From contig NZ_FPJE01000014.1 in the NCBI RefSeq assembly GCF_900119185.1, positions 62,001-126,000 of the forward strand: 64,000 nucleotides of DNA, read 5' to 3'. The DNA is from Sinomicrobium oceani. GTDB lineage: Bacteria; Bacteroidota; Bacteroidia; Flavobacteriales; Flavobacteriaceae. The first letter of the stretch is position 1. Each line of letters begins with the position of its first letter. The notes beneath the pieces were generated by a model. That model was not told the DNA's origin, did not search any database, and saw only the letters and a list, made by a program, of their open reading frames with translations. The position numbers were made by a program, and so were the translations under genes. Positions 34,931 through 44,444 of this stretch are shown here, piece by piece.

Positions 34931-36340
34931 ATGCGTTCCGAATCTGCTTACACTATAAAATATTTTTTCAGAGACCTGAAAAAAGCCCTTACCGGAAAAG
35001 ATATCGATTTTACCAGCGGGAGTATCCGTAAGGCTATTTTTATGCTTGCCGTTCCGATGATCCTGGAGATGATGATGGAATCGGTCTTTGCCCTGGTAGA
35101 CATTATATATTTATCGAGAGTAAGTGTCAATGCGGTAGCTACCGTGGGGCTCACCGAATCTGTGATTACCTTGTTGTATGCCGTTGCTATAGGATTGAGC
35201 ATGGCCGCTACGGCATTGATTGCACGGAGAGTAGGAGAAAAAAATATAAAGGGAGCCCGCGAAACCGCGGTACAGGCTATTGTACTCGGGGTAATTATTT
35301 CGATCCTCGTGGGGTGTATCGGTATCCTGTATCCGAAGGAGATCCTGGAACTTATGGGGGGGGAACAGGAACTGATCGAGGAAGGTTTCGGCTATACCCG
35401 TATCCTGATAGGCGGAAACCTCACCATATTTTTATTGTTCCTGATCAATGCGATCTTCCGCGGAGCCGGAGATGCCTCTATTGCCATGTGGGCACTGGTA
35501 CTGTCTAACGGACTGAATATTATTCTCGATCCGCTCTTTATCTTCGGTTGGGGGCCGGTACCGGCCTATGGCGTGGAAGGGGCAGCTATTGCGACGACCA
35601 TAGGAAGGGGAGTGGCCGTACTCTTCCAGTTGTGGATATTGTTTTATGGCTGGAGCCGCATCAGGCTCCGGGTACCGGATCTCATCCTTCGGGCCGGGGT
35701 AATGTGGAATCTTGTAAAGGTCTCTCTGGGAGGCATAGGTCAGTTTCTCATCGGCACTTCCAGTTGGGTAGTCCTGATGCGGATTATATCCGAATTCGGT
35801 AGTGAAGTGCTTGCCGGTTATACCATTTCTATCCGGGTAATGATGTTTACCATGATGCCTTCCTGGGGGATGAGCAATGCCGCGGCAACCCTGGTAGGGC
35901 AAAACCTCGGTGCGGGACAGCCGGAAAGAGCGGAAAAATCGGTCTGGCAGGCCGGAAAGTACAATGCCGTTTTTATGCTGACGGTATCGCTGGTGTACCT
36001 GTTGTTTGCAAAGCACATCATTGGCTGGTTCGGTGCCGATGAAGAGGTGATCAGGTACGGTAGCCTGAGCCTGCAGGTCGTCGCTGCCGGATATATCTTT
36101 TATGCGTACGGGATGGTTGTAACACAGGCTTTCAACGGAGCAGGGGATACCCGGACACCGACGATTATCAATTTTTTCTGTTTCTGGCTTTTTCAGTTGC
36201 CTTTTGCCTACCTGGCTGCCATAGTATTGGAGTGGGGGCCGGTAGGAGTGTACGTCGGAATTACACTTGCGGAAACCTTGATCGCCGTGATCGCCCTGAT
36301 CTGGTTTAAGAAAGGGTACTGGAAAACGGTACAGGTGTAA
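34931..36340 (+). CDS. MATE family efflux transporter
   Basis: This 469-residue inner membrane antiporter is of the NorM-like MATE group, which exports cationic drugs or metabolites in exchange for Na+ or H+. About 12 helices are arranged in two homologous halves; the first half starts around IRKAIFMLAVPMILEMMMESVFALVD (about 33-58, shown here in part) and the second around NLVKVSLGGIGQFLIG. A conserved R-G-A-G-D (about 179-183 and FNGAGD near 404-409) appears in both halves. The frame opens 21 codons earlier, but that extension is TTT-rich and overlaps the -7 box; ATG 34931 fits the family. A leader hairpin precedes it. Confidence 0.9.
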   Translation: MRSESAYTIKYFFRDLKKALTGKDIDFTSGSIRKAIFMLAVPMILEMMMESVFALVDIIYLSRVSVNAVATVGLTESVITLLYAVAIGLSMAATALIARRVGEKNIKGARETAVQAIVLGVIISILVGCIGILYPKEILELMGGEQELIEEGFGYTRILIGGNLTIFLLFLINAIFRGAGDASIAMWALVLSNGLNIILDPLFIFGWGPVPAYGVEGAAIATTIGRGVAVLFQLWILFYGWSRIRLRVPDLILRAGVMWNLVKVSLGGIGQFLIGTSSWVVLMRIISEFGSEVLAGYTISIRVMMFTMMPSWGMSNAAATLVGQNLGAGQPERAEKSVWQAGKYNAVFMLTVSLVYLLFAKHIIGWFGADEEVIRYGSLSLQVVAAGYIFYAYGMVVTQAFNGAGDTRTPTIINFFCFWLFQLPFAYLAAIVLEWGPVGVYVGITLAETLIAVIALIWFKKGYWKTVQV

Positions 36341-36511
36341 GTGTTACCGGGTCATGACCATGCCAGGATATTCGCATCCCGGTGATCATTACTATCGCGG
36401 AGATCTGTGCCGGTTATTCCGGGAGCCGTGAATTTAACGTATAAAATATCAACTTCCGTTTCTGTAACGAGAATACCTGTCTTACAGGGCCGGTGCTTCG
36501 CAAAACATTTG

Positions 36512-36519
36512 TATTTTTG
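36512..36519 (+). promoter_or_regulatory. -7 element upstream of lpdA
   Basis: TATTTTTG exact TAnnTTTG match, 41 nt before the lpdA ATG. Confidence 0.6.
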
Positions 36520-36560
36520 TGTTCAGTAAGTTTAAAAAACACATTCTCAAAAAACATATT

Positions 36561-37967
36561 ATGAGTTCATACGATGTAGCCGTTATAGGCTCAGGACCGG
36601 GCGGATATGTTGCAGCTATCCGCTGTGCACAGCTCGGGATGAAAACAGCGATTATTGAAAAATATGCAACCCTCGGCGGAACCTGTCTCAACGTAGGATG
36701 TATCCCGTCCAAAGCCCTGCTCGATTCCTCACATCACTACGACGATGCCGTAAGACATTTCGAAGAGCACGGTATAGAAATACCGGGAGAAGTAAAAGTT
36801 AACCTCGAAAAGATGATAGGGCGTAAGCAGTCGGTAGTCGACCAGACCTGTGCCGGGGTGAAATTCCTGATGGACAAGAATAAGATCGATGTGTATGAAG
36901 GTGTGGGAAGTTTTGAGGATAAGACACATATCATTGTCAAAAAAAGCGATGACAGCGAAGAAAAGATAGAAGCTAAATATACCATTATTGCTACCGGGTC
37001 CAAACCTGCTACGTTGCCTTTTATCGAGATCGATAAAGAACGGGTGATCACCTCTACCGAAGCCCTTAAGCTCAAGGAAGTACCGAAACACCTCGTCGTC
37101 ATAGGCGGAGGAGTTATCGGGCTGGAACTCGGACAGGTGTACAGAAGACTTGGTGCCGAGGTTTCGGTGGTTGAGTTTATGGACAGGATCATTCCGGGAA
37201 TGGACGGTGCGCTTTCCAAGGAACTGACTAAAGTGCTGAAAAAACAGGGCTTTAAGTTCTACACCGGGCACAAGGTGAAGGAAGTAACCCGTAAGGGCGA
37301 TAAAATAACGGTCAAGGCCGATGACAAAAAAGGAAAAGAAGTGGTTCTCGACGGAGATTACTGCCTGGTTTCCGTAGGACGCCGCCCGTATACGGATGGA
37401 CTTAATGCCGAGGCTGCCGGTGTAAAATTGAACGACAGGGGACAAGTAGAAGTAAACGACCACCTGCAGACCAGTGCCTCCAATATCTATGCGATAGGTG
37501 ATGTTATCAAAGGTGCCATGCTTGCTCACAAAGCCGAGGAAGAAGGTGTTTTTGTAGCAGAAACCCTTGCGGGCCAAAAACCGCATATCGATTATAACCT
37601 GATCCCGGGGGTTGTTTATACCTGGCCGGAAGTAGCTGCGGTAGGAAAAACCGAAGAACAACTCAAGGAAGCCGGTGTGGATTATAAAGTAGGACAGTTC
37701 CCCATGCGTGCACTCGGAAGATCGAGAGCCAGTATGGATACCGATGGTTTTGTAAAGATCCTCGCAGATGCTACGACCGATGAAGTACTCGGTGTACACA
37801 TGATAGGCGCCCGTATGGCCGATCTTATCGCCGAAGGCGTTACGGCTATGGAATACAGAGCCAGCGCCGAAGATATATCAAGAATGAGTCACGCACACCC
37901 CACGTATTCGGAAGCTGTTAAGGAAGCTGCACTTGCTGCTACCGATAACAGAGCACTGCACGTATAA
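36561..37967 (+). CDS. lpdA: Dihydrolipoyl dehydrogenase (E3)
   Basis: This 468-residue FAD flavoprotein reoxidises lipoamide in the pyruvate, 2-oxoglutarate and branched-chain complexes and the glycine cleavage system. The FAD site is GSGPGGYVAA at 10-19. The redox disulfide is C42/C47 in GGTCLNVGCIPSKALL. The NAD site is VIGGGVIGLELG at about 180-191, and the C-terminal HAHPTYSEA supplies the His-Glu catalytic pair near 446-454. The frame is open 14 codons earlier, but MSSYDVAVIG fits the family and the -7 box ends inside the extension. No E1 or E2 gene is near; in flavobacteria lpd is often unlinked. Confidence 0.95.
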   Translation: MSSYDVAVIGSGPGGYVAAIRCAQLGMKTAIIEKYATLGGTCLNVGCIPSKALLDSSHHYDDAVRHFEEHGIEIPGEVKVNLEKMIGRKQSVVDQTCAGVKFLMDKNKIDVYEGVGSFEDKTHIIVKKSDDSEEKIEAKYTIIATGSKPATLPFIEIDKERVITSTEALKLKEVPKHLVVIGGGVIGLELGQVYRRLGAEVSVVEFMDRIIPGMDGALSKELTKVLKKQGFKFYTGHKVKEVTRKGDKITVKADDKKGKEVVLDGDYCLVSVGRRPYTDGLNAEAAGVKLNDRGQVEVNDHLQTSASNIYAIGDVIKGAMLAHKAEEEGVFVAETLAGQKPHIDYNLIPGVVYTWPEVAAVGKTEEQLKEAGVDYKVGQFPMRALGRSRASMDTDGFVKILADATTDEVLGVHMIGARMADLIAEGVTAMEYRASAEDISRMSHAHPTYSEAVKEAALAATDNRALHV

Positions 37968-37992
37968 GGGCTGTAGGATTCATATAAAAACA

Positions 37993-38034
37993 GCAAAAGA
38001 CCGCCTGAATTTTTTTCGGGCGGTCTTTTTTTGC
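37993..38034 (+). terminator. Terminator after lpdA
   Basis: GCAAAAGACCGCC and GGCGGTCTTTTTTTGC pair with an A/T-rich loop; a T tract is included in the right arm. Confidence 0.85.
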
Positions 38035-38154
38035 TGAATGGGGAAGTTTGTGGTTGGTTAGTTTTGTAGTTCGTAGTCCGGTAGGGAATAATTTTGGATG
38101 GCCCAATAAGGTAGTAACTCATCAACCCATGAACTCAATCCCTCTCCGACCAAA

Positions 38155-38922
38155 CTAAAAATCAACCGGAGTTCCGATCTGCTCGATCTCATGTTCTTCT
38201 TTGGTGGGGAGTATAGTGTTGTATATCACGTAATACATCGAATAGATAAAAGGGATGGTAAAGAGGATCCCGATACAGAAGGCGATGAGCCCTATACAAA
38301 CGGCAAGTACGCTGACGATGAGCAATCCGAGGAGTACCAGAGGTTGTTTGGCAACGAGTTGTACGCTGGCACGAATGGCATCTGCGGCTTTGAGGTCGGC
38401 AAATATGATCAGCGGGATAGTGAGAAATGTAAAAAAGGAAATAACATAGGTTGCAATTGTTCCTATAATCGGGAGGAGGGAGAGTATGGCTCCTGCAAGT
38501 CCCAGTAAAAATGCGGCGATCAACAGTTCTTTCAGGTATGGCGATTTGTAATAATCGAATGCCGTAGCCATAGAAAAGTCTTTGCCGTTGTCCGCAAGAT
38601 GGGCCATTTTTATGATCCCGGCTGTGACCGGGGCAAATATGACGCCGATAACGACCACCGATACTACCTGGATCAGGATACTGATAAAAGAAGAGGCTAC
38701 ATTCACCTGCAGCAAACTCTCCGAAAAGTTATTCATGCCGTAGAAGACAGAGCCTATGGTCATACCAAAAACAGCAATGACGATACTGACGATCAGAAAA
38801 GCTGCCCCGGCAGGAAGTGCGATTTTTTTGTAATTCTCAAAGGCTTTTTCAAAAACCGGACTGAATTCGAGAGTATATCCGTTTCGGATAACCTCATTTA
38901 ATTTTTCATGTGTAAAGTTCAT
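38155..38922 (-). CDS. Hypothetical six-helix membrane protein
   Basis: This 255-residue membrane protein has a soluble N-terminus of about 30 residues and about six helices. Interhelical motifs are G-x-I-K-M-A-H-L-A-D (about 102-111) and F-A-D-L-K-A-A-D-A-I-R-A-S (about 172-184), which resemble the D-x-x-x-x-A-x-x-A-S-x-x motif of the DUF975/YciC-like superfamily of unknown function. A cytosolic, acidic tail (HEIEQIGTPVDF) closes it. Flavobacterial members are often labelled beta-carotene monooxygenase in databases; nothing in the sequence supports an oxygenase. It stands alone between lpdA (convergent) and the acyltransferase. Confidence 0.75.
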   Translation of the reverse strand: MNFTHEKLNEVIRNGYTLEFSPVFEKAFENYKKIALPAGAAFLIVSIVIAVFGMTIGSVFYGMNNFSESLLQVNVASSFISILIQVVSVVVIGVIFAPVTAGIIKMAHLADNGKDFSMATAFDYYKSPYLKELLIAAFLLGLAGAILSLLPIIGTIATYVISFFTFLTIPLIIFADLKAADAIRASVQLVAKQPLVLLGLLIVSVLAVCIGLIAFCIGILFTIPFIYSMYYVIYNTILPTKEEHEIEQIGTPVDF

Positions 38923-39008
38923 CTCACAGTATTATAAATAATGTCGACAAGATACTATTTTTATGAGACCTCCGATCACCTGTACGGGAATTTTTAAATA
39001 CATCGTAA

Positions 39009-40145
39009 TTAACCCCGGAGTGCTCCCAGAGCGTTAAGCAGTTTTGCCTTGACTTTTACAAAAAATGTGGTACTATCCCTGTACAACTGCTGACCTACCG
39101 TGGCTATTTCTTTTTTCTGCACAGCGGCTTTCTCCCGGAGTATCGGTTTTACCCTATTGTACATGAAGGAAAGCCAGGTGACAATAAACATAAATAGCAG
39201 GGCACCCGGAATAGCAATGTAGGGAGACAACGAATGGTGAAACGGCTGATAAAGTCCCAGGCCGAAAAAGCTGGCGTAGAGTATGATATAGTGTATAACG
39301 TAAATGGAAAGCGTATTCTGCCCTATGCTGATGATGGTGGGAGCCATAAGGATATTTCTCAGCATCATAAAAACGGCAAAAAACAGCAATACGTTACCCA
39401 GCCTCGAAAAAAGCTCAAATTGATACGGAGGATATGCAAAAATTGCACTAAGTACTGTACCTGCAACCAGGCAGGAAGTAATAGCTATGGGATACAGTTT
39501 TTTCTTTTCCTTGAACATCCGGAACAGTACGGCGAGAAATGCTCCGAAAGAAGCGTAGCCGAACCATGGGAAAATGGTAAAGACCGAACCGTCTGCCTTG
39601 GTGAAAAAATTGGCTGCCAACCGGGGCAGGAAGCTAAAATCCCATGTTTTATACCAGGGGAATGCGCAGAAAATGAGCAGGGTACTTCCGGCGAGCAGGG
39701 CAGGCATAACAAACTTTTTCCGGCGACTGCTTAGCAGGTATATCCCTACCAGGAAGAGGAGAGACAACCCGATACAATGCAATACGTCTATTTTGTAGAA
39801 GTTATCATAGAGTTGTCCGTTAAAAAGAAATCCCTTAAAATCGAGTCGCAGTATATATCCAAGACCGATGAGCATCAGTCCTCTCCGTATTCCTTTCATG
39901 ACTCTCGGATTGGCCCATCCCGTATTTTTATTGCCGATCAGGAGATACATAAAGATAAATCCGGCAACGGTAAAGAAGACCGGGGCCGTGATACCACGAT
40001 TGTACTTCCATACGTTGAAAGCCATATTGGAAGTATCCCGAAACGCGGGGTCCAGCAGGCCGTCTATAAAATGTCCCTGTAACATCATCAATATCGCCCA
40101 GGCACGCATGGCGTCGATAAAATATAAGCGGGAACTGGTATTCAT
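39009..40145 (-). CDS. DUF1624 / NagX-like acyltransferase membrane protein
   Basis: This 378-residue membrane protein starts RLYFIDAMRAWAILMMLQGHFIDGLL, the D-x-x-R-x-x-x-x-x-x-x-x-x-x-H pattern of the acyltransferase-3/NagX superfamily. About 10 helices follow. PVFFTVAGFIFMYLL (about 56-70) and IGQNTLSIYVIHYIIL (about 280-295, with the terminal-helix Y-V-I-H motif) are typical of this group. The likely reaction is transfer of an acetyl or acyl group to a sugar or lipid across the membrane. It is diverged from the 365-residue NagX-like protein at 26258. A charged tail with 30 residues extends after the last helix. It is divergent from the flavin reductase gene. Confidence 0.8.
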   Translation of the reverse strand: MNTSSRLYFIDAMRAWAILMMLQGHFIDGLLDPAFRDTSNMAFNVWKYNRGITAPVFFTVAGFIFMYLLIGNKNTGWANPRVMKGIRRGLMLIGLGYILRLDFKGFLFNGQLYDNFYKIDVLHCIGLSLLFLVGIYLLSSRRKKFVMPALLAGSTLLIFCAFPWYKTWDFSFLPRLAANFFTKADGSVFTIFPWFGYASFGAFLAVLFRMFKEKKKLYPIAITSCLVAGTVLSAIFAYPPYQFELFSRLGNVLLFFAVFMMLRNILMAPTIISIGQNTLSIYVIHYIILYASFFGLGLYQPFHHSLSPYIAIPGALLFMFIVTWLSFMYNRVKPILREKAAVQKKEIATVGQQLYRDSTTFFVKVKAKLLNALGALRG

Positions 40146-40375
40146 ATCACGTATTTAATTAGTATATACTGTAAAAACCATGCTTTTGGATTTTCCGGCC
40201 GCAAAAATATACAAAAGAGTGCGTCGATGGTTGTTTAATATGCTGATAAATAAAAAAATATGATATTATTTTCCGGCTCTTCCGTTTTTTTAAAACGAAT
40301 TGTCGGGATAAAATTTTATTTTTCGGGAAAACTTTTCCATTTTTAGTGTTCAGAAACGATCTTTAAAAAACATAT

Positions 40376-40912
40376 ATGGCTTCAATTCTCGCTTTTGCAG
40401 GGAGTAATTCTTCCACATCCATCAATTATGAACTCGTAAAATACACAGTCTCCTTGGTCAGGGACATACCTGTTCAGATGCTCAATATGGCCGATTGTCC
40501 TTTTCCCATGTTCAGTGTAGACCTCGAACGGGAGAAAGGTTTTTCCAATTCGCTTGTAGAACTGAGTAAGGATATCAAAAATGCGGATGGTCTTATCCTC
40601 TCTGTCAATGAGCATAACGGTAATCCGTCTGCCTATTTTAAAAACCTGATCGACTGGCTTTCGCGACTGGAATTAAAGTATATGGCCGGTACCAAGGTCT
40701 TATTGATGAGTACTTCTCCCGGCAGGGCCGGCGGGTCACATTCGTTAACTAAAATAGAAGGGACATTGCCGCGTTTCGGAGCGGAGATCGTATCTACATT
40801 TTCGTTGCCTTCTTTTAACCAGACTTTTTCCCTGGAGGAAAAACAGATTACCGATGCCGGATTGTGTGACGAACATCAGCAGGCACTCGATACTTTTCTG
40901 AAAACCCTGTAA
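40376..40912 (+). CDS. NAD(P)H-dependent FMN reductase family protein
   Basis: This 178-residue flavodoxin-like protein has the FMN_red signature: FAGSNSSTSIN at residues 7-17 binds the FMN phosphate; EHNGNPSAYFKNLIDWLSR (about 79-97) is the conserved dimer/FMN segment (Y/N-x-S-x-P-x-x-x-K-N-x-x-D-W), and STSPGRAGGSHS (about 112-123) is the second FMN loop. Family members reduce flavins, quinones, azo dyes or chromate with NAD(P)H in the cytosol. The physiological substrate is unknown. It is monocistronic. Confidence 0.9.
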   Translation: MASILAFAGSNSSTSINYELVKYTVSLVRDIPVQMLNMADCPFPMFSVDLEREKGFSNSLVELSKDIKNADGLILSVNEHNGNPSAYFKNLIDWLSRLELKYMAGTKVLLMSTSPGRAGGSHSLTKIEGTLPRFGAEIVSTFSLPSFNQTFSLEEKQITDAGLCDEHQQALDTFLKTL

Positions 40913-41110
40913 AAGCATACGTGCTGAAGAGGAACATATACCGAAACAGGTTTTGAAATCGTGGAGAATACGCCTTTTTGCAGTGACCCGTACCAAAACC
41001 GGAAAAACAGGAACCTGTTTCCGTACCTTGCCGTTTCCCTGCAAGATTTGCAATGATTTTCATACCGGAGACACCCGGTATATGACCATATAACAGTAAA
41101 ACCCAATCAG

Positions 41111-41527
41111 ATGAAAAGAAGAAATTTTGTTAAGACAGCTACTGCTGCGGTTGCAGCCGGAACCGTAGTACCTGCATGGGCCGGAGGGCATCCGGAAAAA
41201 GAAAGTCCCGCAGCGGAGAGCGTTGTAAATCATTATGTGCTATTCTGGCTCCGGAAAGATCTCACCGAAGACCAGGTGGAAGAGTTTGCAGGCTTTTTCG
41301 AAATGCTCCGTACGGTACCGGGGATACATAAGTTTTACTACGGAAAGCCTGCCGGAAGCAAACCCCGCGACGTGGTAGACAATAGCTTTACCTATAATCT
41401 GATGATACAGTTTAAAACACTCGAAGAACTCGAAGTGTACGGCGTGCACCCTACGCACATGGAAGCCATAGCGCAATACAGTCATTTCTGGGAAAAGGTA
41501 GTGGTTCACGATTCCGTACTCAAATAA
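41111..41527 (+). CDS. Tat-exported Dabb (stress-responsive alpha/beta barrel) protein
   Basis: This 138-residue protein starts MKRRNFVKTATAAVAAG, with the twin arginines at 3-4 and the F-V-K continuation typical of Tat signals, ending near PAWAGG. From about residue 38 it matches the Dabb domain: VNHYVLFWLRKDLTEDQVEEF, then a G-I-H-K-F-Y-Y-G-K strand, and a final region with HPTHMEAIAQYSHFWEKVVVHD, a dimeric ferredoxin-like fold. Tat export is unusual for Dabb proteins, many of which are cytosolic, and suggests a periplasmic role after folding. The substrate is unknown. Confidence 0.85.
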   Translation: MKRRNFVKTATAAVAAGTVVPAWAGGHPEKESPAAESVVNHYVLFWLRKDLTEDQVEEFAGFFEMLRTVPGIHKFYYGKPAGSKPRDVVDNSFTYNLMIQFKTLEELEVYGVHPTHMEAIAQYSHFWEKVVVHDSVLK

Positions 41528-41533
41528 CCTCTC

Positions 41534-41577
41534 TCCCGGTAAGACGATACCGTTATTGCCGGGATATTTTTCTTGTT
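41534..41577 (+). terminator. Terminator after the Dabb gene
   Basis: TCCCGGTAA at 41534-41542 pairs with TTGCCGGGA at 41556-41564, with one G-U pair, followed by T-rich sequence. Confidence 0.7.
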
Positions 41578-41727
41578 TGGCCCTTTTCTGGTCGGTATCA
41601 TGTGTCATACATGGAGAATGTCTGCATTTCATCCTGTAAAGGAGCGATAAGCGGTCACGCAAAATCCGGATAGGTAGAAAAAACTTATTTTGCAGTACTT
41701 TTATACCGTAAACCTGTATTCTGTATT

Positions 41728-43335
41728 ATGATTCATCATAACCTGTTACTTATCATATCGCTTTTCTTTGCTATGGCGATATTGTTTGTGCTCAGTCAGC
41801 GTATTAAAATATCCTATCCTATCTTTCTGGTGATCGGTGGGCTGGCTATTTCTTTTATCCCTACCGTGCCCAATATCAGTATTGACCCGGAACTGGTATT
41901 TCTCATCTTTTTACCCCCCTTGCTTTTCGAGGCGGCCTGGCATACTTCGTGGAACCGGTTCCTGAAATGGAAACGCTCTATCTTCCTGATGGGTTTCGGA
42001 CTGGTGTTTTTTACCTCGATGGGGATTGCTTATTTTTCGGTAAATATCATTCCCGGTTTTACCCTGGCGCTTGGTTTCCTGTTGGGAGGGATTATTTCCC
42101 CGCCGGATGCGGTTGCGGCTTCGTCCGTTCTCAAAGGGCTTAATATCCCGAAAAGGGTTGTTACCATACTCGAAGGAGAGAGTCTGGTCAATGACGCGGC
42201 TTCACTAACGGTATTCCGGTTTGCGCTGGCGGCTATACTCACCGGGCAGTTTGTTTTCCGGGAGGCTGCGGTAAACTTTATGGTACTTGCCGTTATGGGA
42301 GTTTTTGTAGGCCTTGTCATAGCACATATCCTTTACCTCGTATTGAAATACTGGGCAAAATCGTCCAGTATCACCACCCCGATTACACTGATAGCCCCTT
42401 ATCTGATGTATATCATCGCGGAAGAGATGGAATGGTCCGGTGTTCTTGCCGTGGTCAGTGGCGGGTTGTTTCTTTCGTTCCGGTCCAAAGATTACCTGAA
42501 TTACCAGACCAGGATGCAGGTTAAGGAAGTCTGGGAGACCGTAGGTTTCCTGCTGAACGGATTTGTATTTATCCTTATCGGACTCGAACTTCCCGTTATT
42601 ATGAATGGCCTGGTCAACGATTATACCCCGGGTGACGGGATCAAATACGGATTGATCATCGCAGCAATGATCATCGTTTTGCGCATTGTACTCGTGTACC
42701 TGGTAGAGTACATCCCAAGGTGGCTGAGCCCGTCCATAAGACTTAAAGAGCGCAGTGCGGGCCCAAAACTTCCTTTTATTATCGGGTGGGCAGGAATGCG
42801 TGGAGTGGTCTCCCTGGCATCAGCCCTTGCTATTCCGCTAACTTTACAGGACGGGAGTGAATTTCCGCATCGTAACCTGATATTGTTTATTACTTTTGTC
42901 GTCATCCTGGTAACCCTGGTGTTTCAGGGGCTTACCCTGCCGTTTTTTATAAAACTGCTCAAAGTAGATGAAGTGGATGAATATGTGCCCGCCGAGGTGC
43001 AGCTGGAGGATATCCGCTATCGTATGGCCGCCAGGTCGGTGTCTTATCTCGATGAAAATTATGGAGATGAAATGAAACAGTACGAATCCATTTCACGGAT
43101 CAAGGAGCAATACCAGCGAAGTATGGCGGCTACAGACCGCATGCGTAACAAGGAAGGAGAGGAGAAAGAACTGGTAGGACGCTCCCGTAAGCTCTATAAA
43201 AATATTATGCTCGACCTTATTGCGCAACGAAGGCTTTTTCTCAACGAACTCGAAGAAGAGAAGAAGTATGACGATTATGTCATTCATGATCTCGAAAACA
43301 ATCTCGACCTCGAAGAAGCCCGTCTTAACAAATAA
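41728..43335 (+). CDS. Na+/H+ antiporter, CPA1 (NhaP/NHE) family
   Basis: This 535-residue antiporter exchanges Na+ or K+ for protons. About 12 helices cover residues 4-415. The substrate-binding region reads GGIISPPDAVAAS (about 120-132), in place of the usual S-P-T-D-P-V, and LEGESLVNDAASL (about 145-157) contains the essential N-D pair of CPA1. GMRGVVSLASALAIP (about 356-370) is the TM10-like arginine motif. The C-terminal 110 residues are a charged cytosolic tail with strong coiled-coil character (K/E/D/R-rich), likely regulatory. Substrate ions cannot be read. It stands alone, ending 86 bp before the aldo/keto reductase. Confidence 0.92.
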   Translation: MIHHNLLLIISLFFAMAILFVLSQRIKISYPIFLVIGGLAISFIPTVPNISIDPELVFLIFLPPLLFEAAWHTSWNRFLKWKRSIFLMGFGLVFFTSMGIAYFSVNIIPGFTLALGFLLGGIISPPDAVAASSVLKGLNIPKRVVTILEGESLVNDAASLTVFRFALAAILTGQFVFREAAVNFMVLAVMGVFVGLVIAHILYLVLKYWAKSSSITTPITLIAPYLMYIIAEEMEWSGVLAVVSGGLFLSFRSKDYLNYQTRMQVKEVWETVGFLLNGFVFILIGLELPVIMNGLVNDYTPGDGIKYGLIIAAMIIVLRIVLVYLVEYIPRWLSPSIRLKERSAGPKLPFIIGWAGMRGVVSLASALAIPLTLQDGSEFPHRNLILFITFVVILVTLVFQGLTLPFFIKLLKVDEVDEYVPAEVQLEDIRYRMAARSVSYLDENYGDEMKQYESISRIKEQYQRSMAATDRMRNKEGEEKELVGRSRKLYKNIMLDLIAQRRLFLNELEEEKKYDDYVIHDLENNLDLEEARLNK

Positions 43336-43421
43336 TAGAAACCGATAGGAATAGTATATCCGCGAGTTTACGGAATAACCGTATCGGTTATAAAAATTTA
43401 ATTTTGAGAAAATCATAAACC

Positions 43422-44444
43422 ATGCATATTAACGATACCCATCCTTTAACCACCTATATAGCCAAAGAAGCGCGTTACGATACCATGAAGTACCGCCGTT
43501 GTGACAGAAGTGGTATTCAGTTGCCCTTACTTTCACTGGGCCTGTGGCACAATTTTGGTCATGCCGATGACCTGACCAAGGCAAGGCGTATATTACGGAC
43601 AGCCTTTGACCTGGGCATTTGCCATTTTGACCTGGCCAATAACTACGGACCTCCCTATGGAGCAGCGGAGGAGAATTTCGGGCGTATTTTCAAAAAAGAC
43701 TTCACTTCGTACCGCAATGAGTTGCTGATTTCCAGCAAAGCCGGATGGGATATGTGGCCGGGACCTTATGGCAATCACGGTTCGCGGAAATACCTAATAG
43801 CCAGTTGTGACCAGAGCTTAAAGAGAATGGGACTGGATTATGTCGATATCTTTTATCATCACCGTCCCGATCCGGAGACGCCTCTGGAGGAAACTATGGG
43901 AGCATTGGATCAACTGGTACGCCAGGGTAAGGCCCTGTATGTGGGAATCTCGCAATATAATGCGAAGGATACTGCCCGTGCTGCCGGAATACTGAGAGCA
44001 CTCGGAACCCCCTTTCTCATACATCAGCCCCGTTATAATATGCTGGACCGATGGGTAGAAGATGACGGCTTGCTCGATACGCTCGAAGCTTCCGGTGTGG
44101 GAGCTATCGTGTTTTCTCCGCTGGCCCAGGGGATACTCACCGATAAATATCTCGGGGGAATTCCGGAAGATTCCAGGGCAAAAAAAGACGGAAGATACCT
44201 GCAAACCGGTCAGCTTACCGATGAGCTGCTGGCTAAAGTATCCGAACTGAATGCCATAGCCGGAAACCGGGGACAGTCGCTGGCACAAATGGCTATAGCC
44301 TGGCTGCTGAAAGATCAGCGCGTTTCGAGTGTACTGGTAGGCGTCAGCAAACCGGAACAACTCCACGATAATGCCGAAGCTCTTAAAAAACTCGATTTTA
44401 CCACAGAAGAATTAGCGGCGATTGAGGCAGTGCTCCAGGATTGA
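43422..44444 (+). CDS. Aldo/keto reductase, glyceraldehyde 3-phosphate reductase type (YghZ-like)
   Basis: This 340-residue NADPH-dependent cytosolic reductase is an AKR14/YghZ-type enzyme that detoxifies methylglyoxal or reduces L-glyceraldehyde 3-phosphate. The AKR catalytic tetrad is visible: Asp in FDLANNYG (about 69), Tyr in NNYGPPYG (about 73), Lys in SSKAGW (about 106) and His in FYHHRPDP (about 147). The N-terminus with RYDTMKYRRCDRSGIQLP matches E. coli YghZ from its own N-terminus, so ATG 43422 is favoured over the internal Met 22. TAATTTTG at 43399-43406 is a possible -7 element. Terminal region ends ...EAVLQD. Confidence 0.92.
   Translation: MHINDTHPLTTYIAKEARYDTMKYRRCDRSGIQLPLLSLGLWHNFGHADDLTKARRILRTAFDLGICHFDLANNYGPPYGAAEENFGRIFKKDFTSYRNELLISSKAGWDMWPGPYGNHGSRKYLIASCDQSLKRMGLDYVDIFYHHRPDPETPLEETMGALDQLVRQGKALYVGISQYNAKDTARAAGILRALGTPFLIHQPRYNMLDRWVEDDGLLDTLEASGVGAIVFSPLAQGILTDKYLGGIPEDSRAKKDGRYLQTGQLTDELLAKVSELNAIAGNRGQSLAQMAIAWLLKDQRVSSVLVGVSKPEQLHDNAEALKKLDFTTEELAAIEAVLQD

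Noticed and set aside
36350-36359. Palindrome GGTCATGACC between the MATE and lpdA genes
   Set aside because: A 10-bp palindrome alone is expected by chance in a window of this size and is not near a promoter or T tract.
36729-37799. Minus-strand 356-codon open frame
   Set aside because: Antisense to lpdA with no recognisable domain.
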